Origin: Polynucleobacter sp. AP-Titi-500A-B4 | GTDB lineage: Bacteria > Pseudomonadota > Gammaproteobacteria > Burkholderiales > Burkholderiaceae | Direction of reading: 5' to 3' | DNA: 64,000 nt | NCBI RefSeq assembly: GCF_018688095.1 | Contig: NZ_CP061311.1 | Span: 1,768,120-1,832,119, forward strand | In this document: positions 32,728-41,520 of the stretch, in pieces | Layout: each line of letters opens with the position of its first letter | How positions within the stretch are numbered: position 1 is the first letter of the stretch | The notes under the pieces: generated by a model | What the model saw: only the letters and a program-made list of their open reading frames with translations | Databases searched by the model: none | What the model was told of the DNA's origin: nothing | Program-made: the position numbers and the translations under genes

Positions 32728-35151
32728 ATGCATCGATTCATCATGTGCACCTTACTGCTGTATGGCTTCATCTGTAGCGGAGTAACGCAAGCCACAACTA
32801 TAAGTCCTGCAGAGCAACGGTGGATCGATGCTCATCCTGTAGTTCACTTCAGCATTCATCAAAAATATGCGCCCTATCTTGAAAATCAACAAGGAAGTGG
32901 AACGGCAGGAGTTTTTAATTTAATACTCCAAAAACTGGGGGACTTTACCCAACAAGAGTTTCGTCCGAAGTGGAGACAGTCAGACCAGGAAGGTTTAGTG
33001 CAACTTTCTAATGGCGAGGTAGATTTCATGATTGACCCACCCATGATGAGTGATGAGTATCTTCGCTTTGGCTCCCTATCGGAAGCCATCTTTTGGGGGC
33101 AAGATGCTGTCATTACAAAACGTAATCAACCAAATAGCTCTATTACTCCCGACAATATTGCCTACTTTGATCGTGGCTATGAAAATCCACCCCTAAGATC
33201 CGATCCTCAAGCCCGCGCCTCTATTGATGTAGAGCAGCTAGCGGCAGACCTTTTAAGAAATGACATTCAGGCATTAGTACTACCCATTCGGCTGGCCAAG
33301 CAACTGATTACACAGCTCAAGAATCCACAGCTTCAAATTGATGGCCTATATAACCGTGAGCCATTTGCCTATCGCTGGTTGATTTCACATGAAGATGCGC
33401 CAATGCATCAAGTGCTTGATCGTTTTTTCACTAACCTGGATCCATTAGAGTCGCGACAACTCTTTGCGCTAGATCCAAATACTCCAGATATCAGCGCTGG
33501 TGGCTGGAAGGCATTGCCCTGGGCAACAACCTTAGGAGTAGTGTTGGCTAGCGGATTACTGCTATGGCATATGCGACAAAAACAGTTATTCCAAGAGCAA
33601 GAGGCTGCAAGCCTACTCTCTTCAAAAGAACTCGCTGAAAAAGCAAATGCTGCAAAGTCCTCCTTTCTTGCAACCATGAGCCATGAAATTCGGACACCCA
33701 TGAATGCTATTCTGGGAGTTCAAGAGCTTCTATTAAAAAGCCAACAATTTTCGCCACAGGAAAACTCTCTACTCAAAAGCGCACATACCTCCGCTCAATC
33801 TCTTTTGGGAATACTCAATCAAGTTTTGGATCTTTCTAAGATTGAAGCGGGCAAACTTACCCTGAACCCAGAGCCATGCTGCCTCAATAGCTTAATCGAC
33901 AATATTGATCATGCATTCTCAGCAGTTGCCCAAAAGCAAAATTTATTACTCCATACATCCAAAGATCCACGCATTGCCGAAGTGCTCATGATCGATGCAT
34001 TACGACTTCGACAGACTCTACAAAACCTCATTAGCAATGCTATTAAATTTACCGAACATGGCGAGATTTATTTCTCTATTAGTGTTTTAGCAGATGATCA
34101 TGCAGGTCAGCTCATTGAGTTTCGTGTCATCGATACTGGGGTTGGCATGGGTACAGAAGAGATTAAGCTAGCCTTGCAAGCCTTTGAACAGATACCAGGC
34201 AAAAGTGATCAAGAGAATGGCACCGGTCTTGGCTTGACCATTACCAATCACTTAGTTACTTCAATGAATAGCCAGCTTTACTTCGACAGCGCACCGGGCT
34301 TTGGAAGTAATATTCACTTTTGCGTAGCATTTCCTCGCACAAGCCTTGCTCCATCTAAGAATGTGACTTCCCCATCTATCGCTTCAAGCTCTAGAAGATT
34401 CATCTCAAAGAATGATCAGAGAAAAGATCATGAGTTACGCGCATTAGTGGTTGAAGATCATCCTGCAAGTAGGCAAATTATCTCCCTACAGCTTCATGCA
34501 TTAGGCATTCAAGTCTCTGTATGCGATAACGCTAATACCGCACTGCAGATGATTACTGAAAGTGAATATGACTTATTAATTACCGATCAATCCATACCCG
34601 GCATGCAGGGCTCTGAATTAGCGCAACAAATTCGGGTGCTAGGCTTTAAGAATCTTGTCATCATCGGAGTAACCGCTGATATCTACGCCCTAGAGTCTCG
34701 CCATCAGTTTTTAGCTGCGGGTATGAATGGCGTACTCATTAAGCCGCTAAGTCTCATGAGTCTTGAGAATGAACTCGCCCGATATTTTGAGTCTCAAGAG
34801 GAGGCGCATCTGGCATATGCTTCAGAGGAGGAATACTCATTTGATGCATTCTCCAATCTTCTAAAAAATAATCCCGCCCATATTCTCGTGATACTGAGTG
34901 AGATCAAAAAGGTACATGATGAGGCACTGCTAGCTATAAGCTCTTCAACACTTGATGAGGCAAGCTTATCAAGCCTGCTCCATAAGGTAAAAGGCGGTGC
35001 TCAACTACTTGGCGCCAAGCAATTCATTCAATCTTGCGAATCCTTAGAAAAAGAACCAGTTTTACCTAGCAAGCTTGCTGCTTTTAAAGCGCTATTGGAG
35101 AATCAAAACCAAGTAATCGAACGCTACCAAACAAGGTACACCGGCTCTTAA
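32728..35151 (+). CDS. BvgS-like hybrid sensor histidine kinase (periplasmic domain, HK, receiver, HPt)
   Basis: 807 residues. Signal peptide (cleavage near 'VTQATT'), one periplasmic solute-binding-protein-like domain (about residues 27-255, with 'GEVDFMIDPPMMSDEYLRFG'), and a membrane helix at about 262-282. Then come HisKA with phospho-His319 in 'FLATMSHEIRTPMN', HATPase ('NLISNAIKFTEHG', 'DTGVGMG', 'GTGLGL'), a receiver with Asp620 in 'LLITDQS', and an HPt domain with His752 in 'LLHKVKGGAQLLG'. All four relay residues are intact. BvgS and EvgS usually have two periplasmic domains and BvgS also a PAS domain; here only one is present and no PAS, so the protein is about 400 residues shorter. 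It probably phosphorylates the NarL-type regulator encoded 5 bp upstream. The signal is unknown. Confidence 0.92.
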   Translation: MHRFIMCTLLLYGFICSGVTQATTISPAEQRWIDAHPVVHFSIHQKYAPYLENQQGSGTAGVFNLILQKLGDFTQQEFRPKWRQSDQEGLVQLSNGEVDFMIDPPMMSDEYLRFGSLSEAIFWGQDAVITKRNQPNSSITPDNIAYFDRGYENPPLRSDPQARASIDVEQLAADLLRNDIQALVLPIRLAKQLITQLKNPQLQIDGLYNREPFAYRWLISHEDAPMHQVLDRFFTNLDPLESRQLFALDPNTPDISAGGWKALPWATTLGVVLASGLLLWHMRQKQLFQEQEAASLLSSKELAEKANAAKSSFLATMSHEIRTPMNAILGVQELLLKSQQFSPQENSLLKSAHTSAQSLLGILNQVLDLSKIEAGKLTLNPEPCCLNSLIDNIDHAFSAVAQKQNLLLHTSKDPRIAEVLMIDALRLRQTLQNLISNAIKFTEHGEIYFSISVLADDHAGQLIEFRVIDTGVGMGTEEIKLALQAFEQIPGKSDQENGTGLGLTITNHLVTSMNSQLYFDSAPGFGSNIHFCVAFPRTSLAPSKNVTSPSIASSSRRFISKNDQRKDHELRALVVEDHPASRQIISLQLHALGIQVSVCDNANTALQMITESEYDLLITDQSIPGMQGSELAQQIRVLGFKNLVIIGVTADIYALESRHQFLAAGMNGVLIKPLSLMSLENELARYFESQEEAHLAYASEEEYSFDAFSNLLKNNPAHILVILSEIKKVHDEALLAISSSTLDEASLSSLLHKVKGGAQLLGAKQFIQSCESLEKEPVLPSKLAAFKALLENQNQVIERYQTRYTGS

Positions 35152-35198
35152 GGTGCAAGACATTTATCTTCTGACACTCTAGGTTTATTCTATGGTGA

Positions 35199-36731
35199 AT
35201 GAAACACACTCTTCACCGCAAATGTTGTTTGTTTTTAACAATCCTATGGATTGCTTGCTACTTTATTTCCGGCACCTCAAAAGCCCAGGATCTACCGATC
35301 CCAGCAGCCATTACAAATAGCTTAGAGCGCAATCAAATCCCTCTAGATGCCATTAGCATTTCTGTGAGCGAGATTGATCCAGGAAAGCCTGGCAAGCATG
35401 ATGCTAAGACTATCTTGGACTGGCGAGCCTCTGAGGCCATGAATCCTGCCTCAACCATGAAGATTCTCACTACGCTTGCAGGCCTAGATATTCTCGGGCC
35501 ACAGTATCGCTGGAGGACAAAAATATTTACGGATGGTGTAGTGCGTCAAGGTACGCTCAAAGGCAATCTTTATTTGCAGGGAAGCGGCGATCCAAAACTT
35601 ATTCCCGAAGAGCTAGCCAAGCTTATGAAAGATCTACAGGCGCTCGGAATTCAAAAAATTGATGGTAATTTATTTTTTGATCGAAGCGCATATGCTCCTA
35701 GCGTGATGGAACATAACACTATTGATGGTGAATCTCTCCGCGCCTATAACGTTCCACCAGATCCCTTGCTATACGCTTTTAGAACGCTGTCTTTTCAGAT
35801 TGGTAAATCGCGTACCGCTGACTTCATCGACATTAGCTACACCCCTACCTTGTCTCAACTCAAGGTTGTAAACCAAATGCAACTCGTGGAGCGGGCCTGC
35901 GATAACTGGAAAAGCAATATTCGATTCAACTTAGATCCTGAGACAGGAACGAATACAGATCAATTACTGACCGCACAATTCTCAGGTACGTTTCCCAGTG
36001 GTTGCAAGGGCGTTAATTACAATGTGGTGGCTCTGGATGCCAATACTTTTCTGACCCAGGGCTTCACTGCCGCCTGGGAGTTGGCAGGTGGTAGCTGGGT
36101 AAAACCCCCTACTGGTAAAGACGCAACTGTACCCATAGCCGCAAGACTATTACTTCAGTTTGAGGGTATTAGCTTGGCTGATGATGTCCAAGATATTAAT
36201 AAGTATTCAAATAATGTTATGGCGCGTCAACTCCTGCTAACGCTAGCACTTGAAAAAATGGGTAAGCCAGCAACAACCGCTAATGGCGATCTCGTGGTGC
36301 AGGGCTGGCTTAAACAAAATGGTTTAAATTTCCCTAGCCTAGTCATTGAGAATGGGTCTGGCCTTTCGCGCAATGAAGCAATCACTGCTGGGCAAATGAA
36401 TCAACTCTTGCTCACTGCGCGCAACCTCCCAATTGGTGAGGTGTTCTACAACAGCCTACCCATTGCAGGCGCTGATGGAACAATGCGCAATCGCTTAATG
36501 ACGCAGCTGCGCAAATTTTTACATTTAAAGAAAAAGCCTGAAGCCAGAATTAAAACAGGCTCACTTGCTGATGTTCGTGCGATTTCAGGTTATGTGATTA
36601 GCAAATCAGGCAAGATGTATGCGGTAAGTTCATTTATTAACCACCCCAATGCTTGGAGAGGTTTAGATGCGCACGATCAATTACTGTCGTGGTTACTCGA
36701 AGATGGTCCCGAACCGAAACAGGCACGCTGA
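35199..36731 (+). CDS. dacB: D-alanyl-D-alanine carboxypeptidase/endopeptidase (PBP4 family)
   Basis: 510 residues with a Sec signal peptide ('CLFLTILWIACYFISGTSKAQ'). The three active-site motifs of class C penicillin-binding proteins are in place: Ser85-x-x-Lys88 in 'NPASTMKILTT', Ser337-x-Asn339 in 'KYSNNVMAR', and Lys452-Thr-Gly in 'RIKTGSLADVRAISGY'. The long insert between the first two motifs is usual for DacB. It trims or cuts peptidoglycan cross-links in the periplasm. It begins 47 bp after the hybrid kinase in the same direction, so read-through from the signalling operon is possible. Its 3' end overlaps the convergent tsaC gene by 55 bp. Confidence 0.95.
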   Translation: MKHTLHRKCCLFLTILWIACYFISGTSKAQDLPIPAAITNSLERNQIPLDAISISVSEIDPGKPGKHDAKTILDWRASEAMNPASTMKILTTLAGLDILGPQYRWRTKIFTDGVVRQGTLKGNLYLQGSGDPKLIPEELAKLMKDLQALGIQKIDGNLFFDRSAYAPSVMEHNTIDGESLRAYNVPPDPLLYAFRTLSFQIGKSRTADFIDISYTPTLSQLKVVNQMQLVERACDNWKSNIRFNLDPETGTNTDQLLTAQFSGTFPSGCKGVNYNVVALDANTFLTQGFTAAWELAGGSWVKPPTGKDATVPIAARLLLQFEGISLADDVQDINKYSNNVMARQLLLTLALEKMGKPATTANGDLVVQGWLKQNGLNFPSLVIENGSGLSRNEAITAGQMNQLLLTARNLPIGEVFYNSLPIAGADGTMRNRLMTQLRKFLHLKKKPEARIKTGSLADVRAISGYVISKSGKMYAVSSFINHPNAWRGLDAHDQLLSWLLEDGPEPKQAR

Positions 36732-37762
36732 AGTCGGTCTCTTACGCCATCCCACTCTTCCCCAGGCGGGGGCTCAGGAAATAAGAGTAGATCCCACCCC
36801 TGCTGATCTAGATCTCGCAAAGAACGATACAAACGACTGGCAAATGCACTGCTATCACTAGGTACTTCTACTTCCTCAAAGTGAACGGATGGGTGTCCTT
36901 CACCCAAAGAAGATTCTGAATCCCAAACTGCCACCGCTACACGTGACTTAATATCCGGAAATTCACTTAACGCATCCAATACTCGACCAGGGGCATATAA
37001 ACGCAAAGGGGTGGTTGGTGCGTAATGCGCTTTTAGACTTCCGGATACCCTAGGCAATTGATCACCTGATTTAAATTCTTCACCGACTTGATAAACCTGA
37101 ATACCCGTCTTCGCCAAAATCTCTTTTGGAGTGATCACACCAGGGCGTAGTAAGACTGGGTGATCGCCGTTCGAGAAATCAATAATGGTCGATTCAATAC
37201 CGACTTCACAATCACCGCCATCGAGCACCATTAATCCCAACTCACCCTCAAACTCACTGCGAACATCCGCCGCACTAGTTGGCGATACTTTTCCAAAACG
37301 ATTTGCTGAAGGCGCAACCACTCCGCCCTTAAATTTTCTTAATAACTCTTGAGCCATTGGATGAGCTGGCGCACGCATCGCTACAGTGTCTTGACCGCCC
37401 GTAAGGTCAGATAACACACTCTTATCTTTCTTAAATACGAGCGTGAGTGGCCCAGGCCAAAATGTATTCATCAACTTCAAGGCATCTTCGGATATGTCTC
37501 TTGCCCAAGGGGCTAAAGCGAAGACCCAATCGACTTGGGTCTGATCGAATTTATCCGGCGGCGCGATATGCACAATCAAAGGATGATTTGACGGCCTGCC
37601 TTTGGTGGTAAAGATTTTTTTAATGGCTGCAGGATTTCTGGCATCCGCACCTAAGCCGTAAACTGTCTCTGTAGGAAACGCGACCAATCCACCGTCCCTT
37701 AAAGTTTGCACCGCTTCATTGATCACTGCAGATGATTGCAGTGGCGTACTATCGCTGGACAT
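36677..37762 (-). CDS. tsaC: L-threonylcarbamoyladenylate synthase (Sua5/YrdC family)
   Basis: Makes threonylcarbamoyl-AMP for the t6A37 modification of ANN-decoding tRNAs. 361 residues: the YrdC domain ('GLVAFPTETVYGLGADA', 'KIFTTKGRPSNHPLIVH', 'SANRFGKVSPT') and a C-terminal Sua5 domain of about 130 residues, so it is the long Sua5 form rather than short TsaC. It is the last gene of the pgk-to-tsaC run, starting 2 bp after purK. The last 18 codons overlap the dacB 3' end on the opposite strand. The acidic, Pro-rich tail 'GPSSSNHDSN' looks unconserved, so an ancestral stop may have been lost. Confidence 0.96.
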   Translation of the reverse strand: MSSDSTPLQSSAVINEAVQTLRDGGLVAFPTETVYGLGADARNPAAIKKIFTTKGRPSNHPLIVHIAPPDKFDQTQVDWVFALAPWARDISEDALKLMNTFWPGPLTLVFKKDKSVLSDLTGGQDTVAMRAPAHPMAQELLRKFKGGVVAPSANRFGKVSPTSAADVRSEFEGELGLMVLDGGDCEVGIESTIIDFSNGDHPVLLRPGVITPKEILAKTGIQVYQVGEEFKSGDQLPRVSGSLKAHYAPTTPLRLYAPGRVLDALSEFPDIKSRVAVAVWDSESSLGEGHPSVHFEEVEVPSDSSAFASRLYRSLRDLDQQGWDLLLFPEPPPGEEWDGVRDRLQRACFGSGPSSSNHDSN

Positions 37763-37764
37763 TT

Positions 37765-38949
37765 CTAGGGCTCGATGCCTAATTCAGTAGCAACAGCTGC
37801 GCAATTTTGACGAGCCTCATTTAAAGCCTCACCCAAACAATTAATATGCCCCATCTTTCTACCCATGCGTGGCGCAGATTTTCCATAGAGATGTAATTTC
37901 GCATCTGGATGTGCAAGCACTTTATTCCAAGCGGGCTCCTTCGCTTGATCTTCACTACCCTCAAACCAAAGATCGCCCAAAAGGTTCAACATAGAGACAG
38001 GGGCTAATTGACGGGTATCGCCTAAAGGCAAACGCGCCATCGCTCTCACTTGCTGCTCAAATTGACTGCTCACACAGGCATCCATGGTGTAGTGACCAGA
38101 GTTGTGAGGGCGTGGTGCAATTTCATTAGCAACAATATCACCGTTCTTCAGAATGAAAAATTCAATGCAAAGCACGCCCACATAATCAATTTTTCGAATC
38201 AGCGCTTTAGCTGCTTCAATAATTTTCTTTTCTTGAGCAGGCTTGATCGATGGTGCAGGCACTGTAGAAGTATGCAAAATACCATCACGATGTATATTTT
38301 GAGAAACGGGGTAGGCTACTACTGCATCGTCATAACCACGCACCACCAAAGCGGAGACTTCAAAATCCAAGTCCATTCGCTTTTCTAATACACAAGCTAC
38401 CTTACCGAGCTCAGTCCACACAGCAGACAAATCAGTTGCAGCAACAACCGTCATTTGGCCCTTGCCGTCATAGCCCATCCGAGCAGTCTTCAAGATTCCA
38501 GGGAAAAGTTCTGCAGGGGCATTAGCAATATCGGCATCATGCTCGATCACAAAATGAGGAGCAGGCCCAATATTGGTTTCAGACTTCCAAGTTGCCAAGA
38601 AATTTTTCTCAGCAATGCGGTTTTGCGCCAAAGAAACGCAGCTACTTCGGGGCGCCACGAACACACCTAAAGACTCTAATTCATCCAAAGCCTGAGCCGG
38701 AACATTTTCAAATTCAGTGCTTACAGATGCGCAAAGAGATGCCATTTCTTTTAATGCCGCTGAGTCTGTGTAGTCTGCCTGAATAAATTTTTCAGCAATA
38801 GAACCTGCAGGACTATCTGCGCCTGGATCAAGAACGCAGACCTTGTAACCCATAGCTTGTGCTGCTTGAGTAAACATTCGCCCCAATTGACCGCCACCTA
38901 ATATACCTAAATACGAACCCGGCAAAATGGGTTCCAAACGATCTGCCAT
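37765..38949 (-). CDS. purK: N5-carboxyaminoimidazole ribonucleotide synthase PurK
   Basis: ATP-grasp enzyme of purine synthesis that carboxylates AIR with bicarbonate, giving the substrate of PurE. 394 residues with 'GILGGGQLGRMFTQAA', 'KTARMGYDGKGQ' and the metal-binding 'IAPRPHNSGHYTMDAC'. It starts 4 bp after purE and ends 2 bp before tsaC. The paired presence of purE and purK shows the two-step class I route. Confidence 0.97.
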   Translation of the reverse strand: MADRLEPILPGSYLGILGGGQLGRMFTQAAQAMGYKVCVLDPGADSPAGSIAEKFIQADYTDSAALKEMASLCASVSTEFENVPAQALDELESLGVFVAPRSSCVSLAQNRIAEKNFLATWKSETNIGPAPHFVIEHDADIANAPAELFPGILKTARMGYDGKGQMTVVAATDLSAVWTELGKVACVLEKRMDLDFEVSALVVRGYDDAVVAYPVSQNIHRDGILHTSTVPAPSIKPAQEKKIIEAAKALIRKIDYVGVLCIEFFILKNGDIVANEIAPRPHNSGHYTMDACVSSQFEQQVRAMARLPLGDTRQLAPVSMLNLLGDLWFEGSEDQAKEPAWNKVLAHPDAKLHLYGKSAPRMGRKMGHINCLGEALNEARQNCAAVATELGIEP

Positions 38950-38953
38950 GTAA

Positions 38954-39448
38954 TTAATACCCCGGCAAATTCATTGAACGCGCGGTATCGGATTGCTTAA
39001 CGCGGAACTCTTCTAGACGCTTTGCTAAATCAGCGTCATGCAAAGCTAGACCTGCGATAACATGTAAAGCGGCATTTGCTGCACCAGCTTCGCCAATAGC
39101 AAAAGTTGCTACAGGAATGCCTTTGGGCATTTGTACGATAGAGTACAAAGAGTCTTCACCACGCAAATATTTGCTTGCAACAGGAACACCATAAACTGGA
39201 ACGATTGTTTTGGAGGCGAGCATGCCCGGTAAATGCGCTGCACCGCCTGCACCTGCAATGATTGCTTGAAGGCCATTCGCTTGAGCGTTTTCAGCATACT
39301 GAAACATATCATCAGGCATGCGGTGTGCAGAGAGTACTTTTGCTTCGTGAGCAATGCCAAATTGCTCCAGCATTTGTGCGGCGTGCTGCATAGTGTCCCA
39401 ATCTGAATTGGAACCCATCACTATTCCGACTATTGGCTTCTTGCTCAT
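38954..39448 (-). CDS. purE: 5-(carboxyamino)imidazole ribonucleotide mutase PurE
   Basis: 164 residues, the size of class I PurE. Moves the carboxylate of N5-CAIR to C4. Motifs: 'GIVMGSNSDWDTM', 'VLSAHRMPDDM', 'IAGAGGAAHLPGMLAS' and 'PVYGVPVAS'. Octameric cytoplasmic enzyme. It lies between purC and purK in one operon, with a 51-bp gap after purC. Confidence 0.98.
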   Translation of the reverse strand: MSKKPIVGIVMGSNSDWDTMQHAAQMLEQFGIAHEAKVLSAHRMPDDMFQYAENAQANGLQAIIAGAGGAAHLPGMLASKTIVPVYGVPVASKYLRGEDSLYSIVQMPKGIPVATFAIGEAGAANAALHVIAGLALHDADLAKRLEEFRVKQSDTARSMNLPGY

Positions 39449-39499
39449 CTACCTCTCCAAATGCCCTAAGTATCGCGTTTATATCGATTAAGGGCTCTA

Positions 39500-40396
39500 T
39501 TATCCCTGAGTTAGGCGACTCAAGGCTTCGCGATATTTTTGGGCTGTCTTTTCGATGACTTCGGCAGGTAATTGCGGTGCTGGAGCTGTCTTAGGCCATG
39601 GCTTACCGTTTACCTGGGCAGTTTCCAGCCAATCGCGCACAAATTGCTTATCGTAAGACGGTGGGTTTGAACCAACATAGTAGGTTTCAGCTGGCCAGAA
39701 TCGTGAGGAATCGGCGGTGAGAATCTCATCCATCAGCACTAATTGACCTGCATCATCCAGACCAAATTCAAATTTGGTGTCGGCGATGATGATTCCGCGA
39801 GTAGCTGCGTACTCTGACGCCTCTTTATAAAGACGAATGCTCACTTCACGAATTTGATTGGCCAATTTCTCACCAATAAGCTCAATCACTTTCTCAAAAG
39901 AGATATTTTCATCATGCTCACCAACTTCCGCTTTTGCGGCAGGAGTAAAAATGGGTTCAGGTAATTTTTGGGCATTCTCCAAACCGGATGGCAATGAAAT
40001 ACCGCAAACCTTGCCAGTGTCTTTGTAGTCCTTCCAACCGCTACCCGCCAAGTAACCGCGCACTACTGCTTCAACCAAAATTGGCTTTAAACGCTTTGCA
40101 ACTACTGCACGCCCTTGAACTTGATCTACTTCATCAGCAGGCACTACAGTCGTAGGATCGATTCCAGTCAGATGATTTGGAATTACCTTGCCCAATTTAT
40201 CAAACCAAAAGTTCGCCATTTGATTGAGAACAATGCCTTTTTCTGGAATAGGCTCACCCATCACCACATCAAAGGCAGATAAGCGATCAGTAGTAATCAT
40301 CAAAAGCTTGTCGTCACCCAGCGCATAAACATCACGCACCTTACCTTTGGAAAGCAGAGGTAATGACTTAATAGAAGTGGCGTAAAGAGCTGGCAT
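39500..40396 (-). CDS. purC: Phosphoribosylaminoimidazole-succinocarboxamide (SAICAR) synthase
   Basis: 298 residues. Joins CAIR and aspartate using ATP. 'GKVRDVYALGDDKLLMITTD', 'GRAVVAKRLKPILVEAVVRG' (in two parts), 'DTKFEFGLD' and 'DEILTADSSRFW' are the family landmarks. It is the longer SAICAR synthase type (about 300 residues, as in yeast and many betaproteobacteria) rather than the ~240-residue E. coli type. It starts 7 bp after fba, linking the glycolytic and purine genes. Confidence 0.97.
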   Translation of the reverse strand: MPALYATSIKSLPLLSKGKVRDVYALGDDKLLMITTDRLSAFDVVMGEPIPEKGIVLNQMANFWFDKLGKVIPNHLTGIDPTTVVPADEVDQVQGRAVVAKRLKPILVEAVVRGYLAGSGWKDYKDTGKVCGISLPSGLENAQKLPEPIFTPAAKAEVGEHDENISFEKVIELIGEKLANQIREVSIRLYKEASEYAATRGIIIADTKFEFGLDDAGQLVLMDEILTADSSRFWPAETYYVGSNPPSYDKQFVRDWLETAQVNGKPWPKTAPAPQLPAEVIEKTAQKYREALSRLTQG

Positions 40397-40403
40397 ATTT
40401 AAA

Positions 40404-41468
40404 TCACTTCACAATCTGAGCTAACTTACCGCTCTTATACAACTCAGCCATTTTTTCTAATGGAATAGGTTTAATTTTGGATGCTTGACCAGCAGAACCA
40501 AAAGCTTGGAAACGGGCAATACACACCTTCTTAGCTGCTTCACGAGCTGGCTTTAAATAGTCGCGAGGATCGAATTTGCTTGGGTTCTCGAAAAGATAAC
40601 GACGGATAGCGCCCGTCATTGCCAAACGAATATCGGTATCAATGTTGATCTTGCGAACACCATTCTTAATACCTTCCTGAATCTCTTCAACAGGCACGCC
40701 GTAGGTTTCTTTCATATCGCCACCAAATTCACGAATCTCAGCAAGCAACTCTTGCGGAACGCTAGAGGAGCCATGCATGACTAAGTGTGTATTCGGAATA
40801 CGTGCATGAATTTCTTTAATACGATCTATCGCCAAAATATCGCCAGTTGGCTTTTTTGTGAATTTATATGCGCCATGGCTAGTACCAATCGCAATTGCTA
40901 AAGCATCACACTGAGTAGCCTTTACAAAGTCCGCGGCTTGCTCCACATCCGTGAGCAACTGCTCACGAGTCATCAAGCCATCCGCGCCATGACCATCTTC
41001 TTTATCGCCCTTCATCGTCTCAAGAGACCCCAATACACCGAGTTCGGCCTCAACGGTAACGCCGATAGAGTGAGAAAACTTCACCACCTCTCTAGAAACA
41101 TCTACGTTGTATTCATAACTTGCAACAGATTTTCCGTCAGCCTCTAAGGAGCCATCCATCATCACGCTAGTAAAACCGCTCTTAATAGCAGCCATACAAA
41201 CTGCTGGGCTTTGACCATGATCTTGGTGCATCACCACTGGAATATGGGGATAAGCCTCAACTGCAGCAGAAATGAGATGGCGTAAGAAGGCTTCACCAGC
41301 ATATTTGCGTGCACCAGCAGACGCTTGCATGATCACTGGGGAGTCAGCCTCATTTGCCGCTTCCATGATTGCAGTCACTTGTTCTAAGTTGTTCACGTTA
41401 AAGGCTGGTAAACCATAGCCGTTCTCGGCTGCATGATCCAAGAGTTGTCGTAAAGATACTAAAGCCAT
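40404..41468 (-). CDS. fba: Fructose-bisphosphate aldolase, class II
   Basis: Zinc-dependent cleavage of fructose 1,6-bisphosphate. 354 residues, 'VSLRQLLDHAAENGYGLPAF', the zinc/catalytic motif 'PVVMHQDHGQS', 'SVMMDGSLEADGKS', 'AIGTSHGAYKF' and 'LVMHGSSSVP'. It belongs to the class IIB subtype with the 'EETYGVPVEEIQ'-like segment 'KETYGVPVEEIQEGIKNGV'. It stands between pyk and purC, with a 52-bp gap after pyk and a 7-bp gap before purC. Confidence 0.98.
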   Translation of the reverse strand: MALVSLRQLLDHAAENGYGLPAFNVNNLEQVTAIMEAANEADSPVIMQASAGARKYAGEAFLRHLISAAVEAYPHIPVVMHQDHGQSPAVCMAAIKSGFTSVMMDGSLEADGKSVASYEYNVDVSREVVKFSHSIGVTVEAELGVLGSLETMKGDKEDGHGADGLMTREQLLTDVEQAADFVKATQCDALAIAIGTSHGAYKFTKKPTGDILAIDRIKEIHARIPNTHLVMHGSSSVPQELLAEIREFGGDMKETYGVPVEEIQEGIKNGVRKINIDTDIRLAMTGAIRRYLFENPSKFDPRDYLKPAREAAKKVCIARFQAFGSAGQASKIKPIPLEKMAELYKSGKLAQIVK

Positions 41469-41520
41469 GATGTTCTCTTAATGTGTAATGAGTAAATAAT
41501 AAATTTTGATCGGCCGTGAA

